Assembly (NCBI RefSeq): GCF_004331465.1 | Contig: NZ_SJKB01000014.1 | Coordinates: forward strand, 62,001-126,000 | Origin: Kribbella pittospori | Lineage (GTDB): Bacteria; Actinomycetota; Actinomycetes; Propionibacteriales; Kribbellaceae | Reading direction: 5' to 3' | Length of the DNA stretch: 64,000 nt | The notes under the pieces: model-generated | Told to the model about the DNA's origin: nothing | What the model saw: only the letters and a program-made list of their open reading frames with translations | Databases searched by the model: none | Program-made: the position numbers and the translations under genes | Shown: one piece after another, positions 37,710 through 47,895 of the stretch | Numbering within the stretch: the stretch's first letter is position 1 | How the letters are laid out: each line of letters starts with the position of its first letter

Positions 37710-38252
37710 ATGGACAGGGAGTTGAGGGTTCGGTTGCGGGACGCTTTCACGTGGCGTACGGATCGGGGCGTGTGAAGTAGTTACGCCGACATCACCGGGT
37801 GGTGGCGGGACGCCGGGTTGTTGCGGGAACTGGGGCCGGCGTTGGGGAGTTTGTACGACGTGACGCCTACGGTCGTGGTCGGGCCGGTTTCGCGGGGTGC
37901 GTTGGTTGGCGCGTTGACGGCGGCGGCTCTTGGGGTCGGGTTCGTGGAGATGCGGAAGAACCAGGCGCCGGCGACCGACAGCGATCGGTGGGTGCAGCGG
38001 ACGACGGCACCGGACTACCGCGACCGCCACGTCGTGTTCGGCTTCCGCCGGGACCTCGTCCGGGCTGGTGACCGAGTGCTTCTGGTCGACGACTGGGCGG
38101 ATACGGGCGCAACCGCGGTCACTGCCCGCCAGTTGGTGGAGGACAGCGGCGCGCAGTGGATCGGTGCGGCCTGCATCGTCGATGCCCTCACCGACGCCAG
38201 ATTGCGCCACGACCTCCCACTGCGGGCGCTGCTCAACATCCGAACGCTGTGA
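37710..38252 (+). pseudogene. Phosphoribosyltransferase gene interrupted by in-frame TGA
   Basis: The ATG at 37710 opens MDRELRVRLRDAFTWRTDRG, and codon 22 (37773-37775) is TGA. The same frame then continues as SSYADITGWWRDAGLL and through a complete type I PRTase with the PRPP loop VLLVDDWADTGATA to 38252. The protein-like character on both sides of the TGA suggests a recent nonsense mutation. A shortened product from a TTG at 37818 would keep the PRPP loop but lose the front of the fold. It overlaps nothing and is convergent with the GNAT at 38253. Confidence 0.7.
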
Positions 38253-38732
38253 TCAGAGATCCTTCGCCATGAGCGCCATGGTGGCGCCGGTGGGCAGGCG
38301 TTGCTTGCCCACCTCGGTGTACCCACGGGACGCATGGAAGCCCAGACCGGCCGGGTCGGGCGGGTCGGAGCGGACCCGGGCGACAACCCGGTCGAACGGC
38401 TTCGCAGCTCGCTCGATCGCGCGGTAGACCGCCGTGCCGATGCCACGGCGGCGGCGCTCCTCGGCGACCACTATCCGCTCCACCAGCAGGAACCGGTCGG
38501 CGTACGTCGCGGCGAACCACTCGAACTCGAGCCCGTCGTACGCCGACCCCGGCGTGAAGGTGAGGACGAAGCCGACCGGACGGCTGTCCTCCTCGACCAC
38601 GACAGCATGAGCTGCGATCAGGCGGAGCCAGTCCAGCCGGGCAGGTCCGAGCGGCTCGACCAACCCTTCCGCGGTGGCATTCAAAGCAAGCACCGCGGCG
38701 TCGTCAGCGGTTGTCATCGGGCGGAGCTTCAC
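38253..38732 (-). CDS. GNAT acetyltransferase
   Basis: A 159-residue single-domain acyltransferase. The acetyl-CoA binding loop is VAEERRRRGIGTAVY near residue 90, followed by the GFHASRGYTEVG tail typical of the family. The GTG at 38732 is favoured because GGGAGG lies nine bases upstream; another in-frame GTG lies three codons earlier. The substrate is unknown. The gene runs away from dnaK. Confidence 0.82.
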   Translation of the reverse strand: MKLRPMTTADDAAVLALNATAEGLVEPLGPARLDWLRLIAAHAVVVEEDSRPVGFVLTFTPGSAYDGLEFEWFAATYADRFLLVERIVVAEERRRRGIGTAVYRAIERAAKPFDRVVARVRSDPPDPAGLGFHASRGYTEVGKQRLPTGATMALMAKDL

Positions 38733-38858
38733 GGTGAACACCCTCCCACGGAAAGCCTTGTCCAGGGCAGGGGTCAGTTCGGGTCCACCCTGGCCTCTCC
38801 CTGGCCGTGACCCGGAAAATCGGGGGTCGCCTTGGGAATGACCCACGGGGTGTGCAAT

Positions 38859-38879
38859 GTTGAGCCAGGTGTACTCAAG
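38859..38879. promoter_or_regulatory. HAIR element 1 (HspR operator) before dnaK
   Basis: GTTGAGC-N7-ACTCAAG matches the HAIR consensus CTTGAGT-N7-ACTCAAG at 12 of 14 arm positions. It lies 119 bases before dnaK. Confidence 0.85.
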
Positions 38880-38923
38880 TTTGTTCGGTCACGGATTTGA
38901 ATCCGAGGCGGTCGAACGGCAAC

Positions 38924-38944
38924 ATTGAGTCTGCATCACTCAAG
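38924..38944. promoter_or_regulatory. HAIR element 2 (HspR operator) before dnaK
   Basis: ATTGAGT-N7-ACTCAAG matches the HAIR consensus at 13 of 14 arm positions, 54 bases before dnaK. A GC hairpin (CCGGGGG / CCCCCGG, 38948-38974) follows in the probable leader. Confidence 0.9.
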
Positions 38945-38998
38945 TTTCCGGGGGTGCGGGGGTCGTCCCCCGGACTCACTCAGTGTGGAGGTAAGCAC

Positions 38999-40863
<1,865 letters not shown>

Positions 40864-40867
<4 letters not shown>

Positions 40868-41571
40868 CGGATCGACCCACTGGCAGCGAGTTCGGCGACG
40901 GCGAGCCCGTCGTCCGGGACAAGCGCCGGATCGACCCGGACACCGGCGCGCTGCGGGAGCCTTCCGAGGCTCCCGCACCGGGCCCCCAGCCGGGCATGCC
41001 GGGCACCCCGGGCGCACAGCCGCCGCGGGATCCCTCGGACTTGATCGGCCCGTCTGCCCAGGAGGCACTGTTGACCGAGGCGTTGGCCGAACGTACGGCG
41101 GACCTGCAGCGACTGCAGGCCGAGTACGTCAACTACAAGCGCAGGGTGGACCGGGACCGGGAGGCGAGCCGCGAGCTCGTCATCGGCACGGTGCTTACCG
41201 AGTTGCTCGGGATCCTGGACGACATCGGCCGGGCCCGCGAGGCCGGCGAGCTCGAGGGCGCCTTCAAGGCGGTCTCGGAGTCGCTGGAGCGGGTCACCGA
41301 GAAGCTCGGCCTGGTGCGGTTCGGCGAGAAGGGTGACACCTTCGACCCGCGCATCCACGAGGCCCTGCTGCACAACTACTCCGACGAGGTGGACGGCCCG
41401 ACCGCGACGATGGTCATGCAGCCCGGCTACCGCCTCGGGGAGCGGGTCCTGCGGGCGGCCCGGGTGGCCGTCTCGGAACCGACCGAGCAACTACCTGGTG
41501 ACGCCACGCAGGACGGCGTACCGGCGGAGAGTGCAGATGACGACCAGGCCGCGGACAAGTCCGCGGAGTAG
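40864..41571 (+). CDS. grpE: GrpE nucleotide-exchange factor
   Basis: A 235-residue co-chaperone that releases ADP from DnaK. After a Pro/Gly-rich disordered N-terminus of about 60 residues comes the long helix (LAERTADLQRLQAEYVNYKR) and the beta domain with FDPRIHEALLHNYSDEVDGP. The GTG start overlaps the dnaK stop by four bases. The C-terminal 35 residues are variable and acidic. Confidence 0.97.
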
Positions 41572-41598
41572 GCGACACGACGGGAGGGGAGGCGTCGG

Positions 41599-42771
41599 AT
41601 GAGCACGAAGGACTGGCTCGAGAAGGACTTCTACAAGGTTCTCGGCGTCTCCAAGACCGCCGAGGCCGATGAGATCAAGAAGGCCTATCGCAAGCTGGCG
41701 CGCAAGTACCACCCCGACTCCAACGCCGGGGACGCCAGCGCCGAGGCCAAGTTCAAGGAGGTCTCCGAGGCGTACGACGTCGTCGGCGACCCGAAGAAGC
41801 GCAAGGAGTACGACGAGGCGCGCCGGCTGTTCGGCAGCGGCGGCTTCCGGATGCCGGGCGGCAGCGGACAGGGCGGCGGCGGGTTCAACTTCGACGTCGG
41901 CGACCTGTTCAACCGCGGTGGCAGCGGAGGCAGCGGCGGTGGCCTCGGCGACATCCTGGGCGGCATGTTCGGCGGTGGCGGCCGGACCACGACCACCTCG
42001 TCGACGGCCCGGCCGCGGCGTGGTGCCGACATCGAGACCGAGGCGTCGATCGAGTTCGCCGAGGCCGTGAACGGTGTCACCGTGGCGTTGCGGATGACCA
42101 GCGACGAGCCGTGCAAGACCTGTCGCGGTACCGGCGCGAAGTACGGCACGGTGCCGAAGGTCTGCCTGAAGTGCGAGGGCACGGGCATGCAGACCTCGGT
42201 CCAGGGCGGCGTGTTCGCCATGACCGAGCCGTGCACCGAGTGCAAGGGCCGCGGCCTGGTCGTCGACCAGCCGTGCGAGACCTGCCACGGCTCCGGCCGC
42301 GGCCAGTCGAGCAAGACCATGCAGGTCCGCATCCCGGCGGGCGTGCAGGACGGTCAGCGGATCCGGCTGAAGGGCAAGGGTGCGGCCGGCGAGCGAGGTG
42401 GCCCCGCGGGCGACCTCTACGTCACCGTGCACGTGCACACCCACCGGATCTTCGGCCGCCAGGGCGAGCACCTGACGCTGAACGTCCCGGTGAGCTTCAC
42501 CGAGGCGGCACTGGGTGCCGAGATCAAGGTGCCGACCCTGGACGGTATGCCCGTCACGGTCCGGATCCCTGCTGGTACGGCGAACGGCAGCAAGCTGCGC
42601 GTCCGTGGCAAGGGCTCGGTCCGGCGGGACGGCACGAAGGGCGACCTGCTGCTCACCATCGAGGTGCAGGTGCCGCACGAACTGACCGAGGAGCAGCGCG
42701 CCAAGCTGCAGGAGTTCAACTCGGCCTCGGAACACCCTGACCTGCGGGCCGGGCTGTTCGGGAGTTCCTGA
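41599..42771 (+). CDS. dnaJ: Chaperone DnaJ
   Basis: The 390-residue co-chaperone has the J-domain with HPD (ARKYHPDSN, near residue 35), a Gly/Phe-rich linker, four CxxCxGxG-type zinc repeats (CKTCRGTG, CLKCEGTG, CTECKGRG, CETCHGSG) and the substrate-binding C-terminal domains. It is full length. GGAGGGGAGG lies upstream. The stop shares a base with the hspR start. Confidence 0.98.
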   Translation: MSTKDWLEKDFYKVLGVSKTAEADEIKKAYRKLARKYHPDSNAGDASAEAKFKEVSEAYDVVGDPKKRKEYDEARRLFGSGGFRMPGGSGQGGGGFNFDVGDLFNRGGSGGSGGGLGDILGGMFGGGGRTTTTSSTARPRRGADIETEASIEFAEAVNGVTVALRMTSDEPCKTCRGTGAKYGTVPKVCLKCEGTGMQTSVQGGVFAMTEPCTECKGRGLVVDQPCETCHGSGRGQSSKTMQVRIPAGVQDGQRIRLKGKGAAGERGGPAGDLYVTVHVHTHRIFGRQGEHLTLNVPVSFTEAALGAEIKVPTLDGMPVTVRIPAGTANGSKLRVRGKGSVRRDGTKGDLLLTIEVQVPHELTEEQRAKLQEFNSASEHPDLRAGLFGSS

Positions 42772-43226
42772 TGGGCCTCCCGTTCAGCCAGGTGCCGACC
42801 TGGGACGACCGCACCCCGATCTACGTGATCTCGGTGGCGGCCCAGCTGGCCGGCATGCACCCGCAGACTCTGCGCCAGTACGACCGGCTCGGCTTGGTCA
42901 CGCCGAGCCGGGCGTCCGGCCGCGGCCGGCGGTATTCGGCGTACGACGTGGCGAAGCTGCGCTACGTGCAGCACCTGTCCCAGGAAGAGGGCGTCAACCT
43001 GGCGGGAATCCGGCACATTCTCGCGCTACAGTCCGAAGTGGAGGACCTGCGCAAGCGGGTCAACCAGCTCCTGGCAGAAGTCCAGCGGGGTGTGGGTGTG
43101 TCCCGGCAGAGCAGTAGCAGCCGGGTCTTCTCGGCCGGTCCGGCCGGCGACGTGATCGCCATGGGCCGGCAGCAGACCACGACCCGGTGGATCCGGACCC
43201 AGCCGCTCGAGCTGGGACCGCGCTGA
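42771..43226 (+). CDS. hspR: HspR, MerR-type heat-shock repressor
   Basis: A 151-residue repressor with the MerR-like winged helix (SVAAQLAGMHPQTLRQYDRL, then GRGRRYSAYDVAKLRYVQHL) and a coiled coil (SEVEDLRKRVNQLLAEVQ). It binds HAIR elements, here two before dnaK and one before clpB, closing an autoregulatory loop. The C-terminal tail is a basic low-complexity stretch longer than in streptomycetes. It is the last gene of the dnaK operon. Confidence 0.96.
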   Translation: MGLPFSQVPTWDDRTPIYVISVAAQLAGMHPQTLRQYDRLGLVTPSRASGRGRRYSAYDVAKLRYVQHLSQEEGVNLAGIRHILALQSEVEDLRKRVNQLLAEVQRGVGVSRQSSSSRVFSAGPAGDVIAMGRQQTTTRWIRTQPLELGPR

Positions 43227-43264
43227 CCGGCGCCGCCACACCGGCCACGGGTCAGCCGCTGACC

Positions 43265-43460
43265 CCCTCCGACCACCGGAGGTGTTCCGATTCCCCCCTC
43301 GGAGCCTCCGGTCCGTGGAGGCCGTCGTCCCCCCGACGCCTCCACCGCCGAAGGTGTGCTCTCCCCCCAGCACCCTTCGGCCCCCGCAGGGTGGTCCGTT
43401 CCAGGACCGCCCTGCGGTTCGATCACAGCAGCAGCCCCCGGCCGGACCGGGGGCTTCTCG
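43265..43460 (+). ncRNA. 6C RNA followed by terminator hairpins
   Basis: Three consecutive hairpins (43276-43311, 43315-43345, 43348-43380) each expose a loop with six cytosines: TTCCCCCC, TCCCCCC and CTCCCCCC. Two further hairpins (43384-43417 and 43433-43455) look like terminators. Stem-loops presenting runs of at least six C are the defining feature of the actinobacterial 6C RNA family; the typical form has two such loops, so three is unusual. C-rich loops could pair with GGAGG ribosome sites of target mRNAs. The promoter was not located; it may lie in the hspR 3' end. The RNA fills most of the 296-base gap. Confidence 0.8.
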
Positions 43461-43522
43461 CGTTCATCTGCCGGTCACTCGCGGCCCTCGTCCGGCTTGG
43501 CCCGGCGGCATACCCTGGCGGG

Positions 43523-44059
43523 GTGACGCTGAGCCTGCAGACGGACCGGCTGCTGATCCGGGACTGGGAAGAAGACGACGCCGACGCCGCGCTCGAGATC
43601 TACGGCTCGCCCGACGTGGCGCCCTGGCTGTCTCCGGCCATCGACAAGGTGACCGACGTGGCCACCATGCGCCTGATCCTGCAGGCCTGGATCGAGGCCC
43701 AGCCGAACTTCGTCCCGCCGGCCGGCCGGTGGGCGATCACCCGCCGCGACGACGGCGAGGTCGTCGGTGGCCTGCTGATCCGGCTGCTGCCGCCGTACGA
43801 GGAGGATCTCGAGATCGGCTGGCAGTTGCGGCCGAGTGCCTGGGGCAACGGGTACGCGACCGAGGCCAGCCGCGCGCTGATGCGGTGGGCGTTCAAGGAC
43901 GGCTCGACCGACGAGCTCTTCGCCGTCGCCCGCCCGAACAACAAGCGCGCCATCGCGACCGCCGCCCGGCTCGGGATGGTCTGGGTCGGCGAGACCGACA
44001 AGTACTACGACCTGACCCTCCAGGTGTACCGCATCCGCGCAGCCGAGTTCACCAGCTGA
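43523..44059 (+). CDS. GNAT acetyltransferase, RimJ/RimL type
   Basis: A 178-residue protein with the RimJ/RimL layout: LQTDRLLIRDWEEDDADA at the N-terminus, IGWQLRPSAWGNGYATEASRAL as the acetyl-CoA region, and VARPNNKRAIATAARLGM near the end. Relatives acetylate protein or small-molecule amines. The GTG at 43523 is used because the frame upstream runs through the 6C RNA. It ends at a strong hairpin. Confidence 0.88.
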   Translation: MTLSLQTDRLLIRDWEEDDADAALEIYGSPDVAPWLSPAIDKVTDVATMRLILQAWIEAQPNFVPPAGRWAITRRDDGEVVGGLLIRLLPPYEEDLEIGWQLRPSAWGNGYATEASRALMRWAFKDGSTDELFAVARPNNKRAIATAARLGMVWVGETDKYYDLTLQVYRIRAAEFTS

Positions 44060-44086
44060 ATGGGGGTGGCCGCAGCCACCCCCATT
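44059..44086. terminator. Hairpin between convergent genes
   Basis: Perfect 12-bp arms AATGGGGGTGGC and GCCACCCCCATT around CGCA begin at the last base of the GNAT stop codon and end four bases before the subtilase stop. Confidence 0.88.
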
Positions 44087-44090
44087 CGCG

Positions 44091-47000
44091 CTACTTCAGG
44101 CCGTAGGCCTTGGTGATCTCCTGGAACAGTTTGTTGCCCTTGGCATCAACGGCGGTGATGCGGAACGACGGTGACTGCTTGGCCGTGACAGTCGTCGTGT
44201 ATTGCGCTGAACCGGTCTGCCGCAATGGCAGGCGGGTCCACTGCTGGCCGTCGTACGACAGCTCCAGCTGGACGGTCTTGAACTTCGCCGACTGGGAACC
44301 GGCCTGGTGCCTCAGACCGAGTCGGACCTCGGTCGGCTTGCCGGACTGCACTCTGCTGAGCGGATCCGCGGCCGGTACGTCGAGATCGGCCAGCACGAGC
44401 GGCATGACCTCGTCCTCACTGCCCTGCGTCCGGAACGTCCACTCCGACTGCACCCGGGTCGAATACTGCCAGAACTCGTGCTCCCGCGCGGTGTCCATCG
44501 TGATCTTGTAGTCGGCGCTGTCGGCCGGCACATCGGCCCACAGTGCGGAGGCCGGCTCCGACGCGACCACGAGACCGTTGCGCTCCACCGTCAGCACAGT
44601 GCCCCCGACGTCGATGTCACCCATCTCGTCCGGTCCGTGCCGGTACGGGTTGATCACGACGGACAGTCCACCGTCGAAACGTTGTACTCCGGCCAGTGGC
44701 GTCGCGGCCACCGGGAGACCGGAGTTCTGCACCGGCGCTACCCAGCGGGCCGAGGTGTGCTGACCGGCGCGGTAGACGCGCTCGGTGCTCGACACACCCA
44801 TCAGCTGGTCTCCGCCGTTGTTGAGCGCCAGTGTGCTCGACCAGCGGATCTGGTCGTTCCCGAGGATGTACGACGTACGCCGGGCCGGAGTACTGAACGC
44901 CGGTGCGAGCCACCCACCGAAGATGAAGCCCGCAGGCGTGGTGGCGTACCGCGTCTCCGAGGTGGGCATGCTCTCGGCGTGCGACCCGAACACCTCGTCG
45001 ACCCTGGCGAACTGGTTGGGCTGGGCCGTCACCGTCGGGTTGGCAGGCACCTGGTTCCGCCAGGGGATCGCCAAGTCATAGACGTACGGCGTCGCCGCCT
45101 GGCCGATGATCCGGACCGTGCCCTGGTGCTCGAGCAGGCGACGGACAGTCTCCCGGGAGGTGCGCATCGCCGGGATGGTGGCTGCCTCGCCCTCACCGGT
45201 CGCCCAGTAGGCGTTGACTCCGTTGTCGCCTGCCACATCGGGGTTGTAGAGCAGCGCGGCCGCCGCGCCCGCGTCCTGGGCGGCCTTGACCAGCTTGCCG
45301 TTCCAGTCCTCGTCCTTGAACTTGATCACCGCAAGCTTCCCGCGCACGTCCTGCAGGTCCTCGCTGACCTGGAGGTCCTTCTCTCCGGTGAACCGCGGAC
45401 CGAAGTAGTAGTCGAGCACGGCGTACTGGTCCTTGCCGGCAGTGATCCGGTACGGCGGAACCTCCAGCCGCGACGCGGTGGCGAACTCACTGGTCCCCGT
45501 GGCCGGCTTGCCGACCGGTGTGGCCGTGAAGACCCGCGGTGCGCCGGTGGTGCTGATGGAGTTGCCTCCGGTGGGAATCCCAGCGGTGTTGAACCGGGTG
45601 TAGACCGCACCGCGCTCGCGAGCCGTCAGACCGGACTGGCCCTTGACCTTCAGATCGACCGGCTTGCCGCGCCGCGCATCGAGGGTGACCGTGGCGTCCT
45701 TGGTGAGGTTCGCCTCTGGGCCGACAGCCAGGTCGAAGTGCTCCAGTTCGCTGTCGGTCGCTTCGCTGAAGAACACCACACTGGCCTCGTACTTGCCCGG
45801 TGCGAGGCGGGCGGTGGCAGTGCCGTTCTGCATGATCACGCCGCCGGGGATGCTGACCGGATCGCCGTCGAGTCTGCTGATGGCGACCTGACCGGCGCCG
45901 GGCGCGCCGGTGCGAGTGATGCCCTTGATGGTCAGGTTGTAGAGCTCGGGCTCCGCATACCAGCCGTACGTCGTGACGATCGGGTCCGCACCTTCGGCAG
46001 AGGCGCTGATCCGGCCGGAGAACGTGCCTGCTCCGGCGGCAGCGCGGTTGGCGGTGACCGTCACTGTGGCCTCGCCGTTGGCCGGGATAGTGAGGTGGTC
46101 GGTGCTGAGCTCGACGGCGGCCGGACCGGCGGTCAGTTGCAGGGAGACCGCCGTACTCGTGGGGTTGCGGTAGGTCAGGACGCGGCTGACTTCGTCATCG
46201 GCCGGGTAGGGCCAGCTGAGGCGGCCGAGCTCCAGCTCACCGGAGTCCACTGTCACGCCGGCGTCGGTGGCCTGGTCCGCGTCTACTCGACCGGCGCCTT
46301 GCTCGTCGACGGTGTTGTTGGGCTGTGGGTCGGCAGTGGAGATCAGACGTTCGCGGAGCTGGCTGAACGACCAGTCCGGGTGTGCCTGCGCGAGCAGGGC
46401 CGCCGTACCGGCCACATGTGGCGTGGCCATCGACGTACCACTCAGCTTGGTGTAGTTGTCGTCGACCGGCTCGCCGAGGCTGGTGCCTGCGGCGCGGGCC
46501 GCGACGATGTCGGTGCCTGGTGCCGAGATCTCCGGCTTCAGCGCGCCGTCGCCGTACCTCGGGCCGCGGCAGGACCTGTCGCTGACCGAGCCGTCGCGCA
46601 GCAGGTTGCCGACGGCCAGCGCGTCGTCGGCCGCCGCGGGGGAGGTGACGGTGGCAGGCTCGGGTGCGAAGCAGTTGCCTGCAGCAACGACGAAGAGGGT
46701 GCCGGTGTCGCGGCTGAGCCGGTTGACCGCCTGGGACAGGTCGTCCGTGCCATCACTCGGTTCCCCGCCGCCCAGGCTCAGGTTGACCACATCCGCGCCT
46801 TGCGCGGTGGCCCACTCCATCCCGGCGATGATCCCGGAGAACTCACCGCTGCCGTAGTCGTCGAGGACCTTGCCGTTCAGCAAGGTGGCGTCGGGGGCGA
46901 CGCCCTTGTACTTGCCACCCGACGCCGCGCCGTTGCCGGCCGCGATGCTCGCGACGTGCGTGCCGTGGCCGTAGTGGTCGCCGGCGTCCTCGGTAGGGGT

Positions 47001-47711
47001 GAAGTTCTGCGAGGCCGCGATGCGGCCGGCGACATCCGGGTGCGTGGCGTCGATGCCGGTGTCCAGGATGGCGATCTTCGAGCCCTTGCCGGTCAGGCCG
47101 CGCTGCCAGGCCGCAGGTGCGCCGATCTGCGGAACGCTCTGGTCCAGGCTGACCTTGACCTTGCGGTCCAGCGTCACGCGCTCGACCTGCGGGTTCTTCC
47201 AGAAGGCGGTGGCCTCGGTCTTGGTGATCGCCGCGGCCCGTGCGCCGATGCTGTCGAGAGTCCGGCTGCTCGCCGCGCCCGGGATCGTTGCCTGCTTGGC
47301 GCGTGCGGTCGCGGTGGCCTCGGAGCCGGCGTAGTGGACGATCACTGGCATCGTGGCCGAGTGCGCATCGTCACGCTGCTCCGCGATCAAGGTGGTGACG
47401 TCGAACAGGGACCGGTCGAGCTTGCCGCTGGTGACATCAGCAGCGGCTGCCGTCGGTACGACGTACGTGTGGCCGCCGGACAGTGTGGTGATCGCGGAGT
47501 CGGAGCTGCTGTGGCGGTCCGGCTCGAACACGATCGCCGGCGGGCGTCCGGCGTACTGAGTGACCTGGATGCGGTCGCCCGTGATCAGAGTGATGCGCGT
47601 GGTGGTCGCCGCGGACCCGGGGACCGGTTTGGCGCTCGCGGGCAGGGCGACGGTGCCGCTGAGGGCGACAGCTACGCAAAGGAGTGGAATGGTCCAGCGA
47701 TGTCTTCGCAA
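44091..47711 (-). CDS. Large secreted S8 subtilisin-like protease
   Basis: A 1206-residue exported serine protease. The catalytic triad is Asp217 (ILDTGIDATHPDV), His249 (GHGTHVASIAAG) and Ser427 (SGTSMATPHVAG). A signal peptide and a propeptide of about 150 residues precede the domain; the C-terminal 700 residues hold beta-sandwich domains and a PA-type insert (GAAAALLYNPD). The TTG at 47711 is chosen because GGAGG lies six bases upstream and the signal peptide starts there; the frame to 47837 would run into the HAIR box. It is divergent from clpB, with the HAIR element in the shared region, so stress control is possible. Confidence 0.9.
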   Translation of the reverse strand: MRRHRWTIPLLCVAVALSGTVALPASAKPVPGSAATTTRITLITGDRIQVTQYAGRPPAIVFEPDRHSSSDSAITTLSGGHTYVVPTAAAADVTSGKLDRSLFDVTTLIAEQRDDAHSATMPVIVHYAGSEATATARAKQATIPGAASSRTLDSIGARAAAITKTEATAFWKNPQVERVTLDRKVKVSLDQSVPQIGAPAAWQRGLTGKGSKIAILDTGIDATHPDVAGRIAASQNFTPTEDAGDHYGHGTHVASIAAGNGAASGGKYKGVAPDATLLNGKVLDDYGSGEFSGIIAGMEWATAQGADVVNLSLGGGEPSDGTDDLSQAVNRLSRDTGTLFVVAAGNCFAPEPATVTSPAAADDALAVGNLLRDGSVSDRSCRGPRYGDGALKPEISAPGTDIVAARAAGTSLGEPVDDNYTKLSGTSMATPHVAGTAALLAQAHPDWSFSQLRERLISTADPQPNNTVDEQGAGRVDADQATDAGVTVDSGELELGRLSWPYPADDEVSRVLTYRNPTSTAVSLQLTAGPAAVELSTDHLTIPANGEATVTVTANRAAAGAGTFSGRISASAEGADPIVTTYGWYAEPELYNLTIKGITRTGAPGAGQVAISRLDGDPVSIPGGVIMQNGTATARLAPGKYEASVVFFSEATDSELEHFDLAVGPEANLTKDATVTLDARRGKPVDLKVKGQSGLTARERGAVYTRFNTAGIPTGGNSISTTGAPRVFTATPVGKPATGTSEFATASRLEVPPYRITAGKDQYAVLDYYFGPRFTGEKDLQVSEDLQDVRGKLAVIKFKDEDWNGKLVKAAQDAGAAAALLYNPDVAGDNGVNAYWATGEGEAATIPAMRTSRETVRRLLEHQGTVRIIGQAATPYVYDLAIPWRNQVPANPTVTAQPNQFARVDEVFGSHAESMPTSETRYATTPAGFIFGGWLAPAFSTPARRTSYILGNDQIRWSSTLALNNGGDQLMGVSSTERVYRAGQHTSARWVAPVQNSGLPVAATPLAGVQRFDGGLSVVINPYRHGPDEMGDIDVGGTVLTVERNGLVVASEPASALWADVPADSADYKITMDTAREHEFWQYSTRVQSEWTFRTQGSEDEVMPLVLADLDVPAADPLSRVQSGKPTEVRLGLRHQAGSQSAKFKTVQLELSYDGQQWTRLPLRQTGSAQYTTTVTAKQSPSFRITAVDAKGNKLFQEITKAYGLK

Positions 47712-47817
47712 GGAGAGCCTCCGGGGCGGAACGGGCACAGGGTTTCCACGACGGAGGACGCCGTACCGAGGCCGAAGGTTCTGTCCCGACCCTGAGATTT
47801 CCCCGGGATTTCCCAGA

Positions 47818-47838
47818 GTTGAGTGGAATGGACTCAAG
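47818..47838. promoter_or_regulatory. HAIR element (HspR operator) between clpB and the subtilase
   Basis: GTTGAGT-N7-ACTCAAG matches the HAIR consensus at 13 of 14 arm positions. It lies 57 bases before clpB and 106 bases before the divergent subtilase start. Confidence 0.9.
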
Positions 47839-47895
47839 TTTGGATAGGTTGTACCCAGTGTTTGCTGTTGCTTGAGCTGAAAGGCTGGAACCCCT

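Noticed and set aside
37773..37775. TGA as a selenocysteine codon in the phosphoribosyltransferase
   Set aside because: No family member is known with selenocysteine at this place, no SECIS-like hairpin is evident right behind it, and it lies outside the active site.
43384..43455. Last two hairpins of the array as further 6C loops
   Set aside because: Their loops lack six cytosines (GTTCCA and CCGGA), so they fit better as terminators.
43265..43460. CRISPR array or integron-like repeat
   Set aside because: The hairpins differ in sequence, have no constant repeat-spacer spacing and no cas genes are near.
44307..47795. 1162-codon plus-strand frame opposite the subtilase
   Set aside because: The opposite strand has an intact catalytic triad and signal peptide, while this frame is low-complexity.
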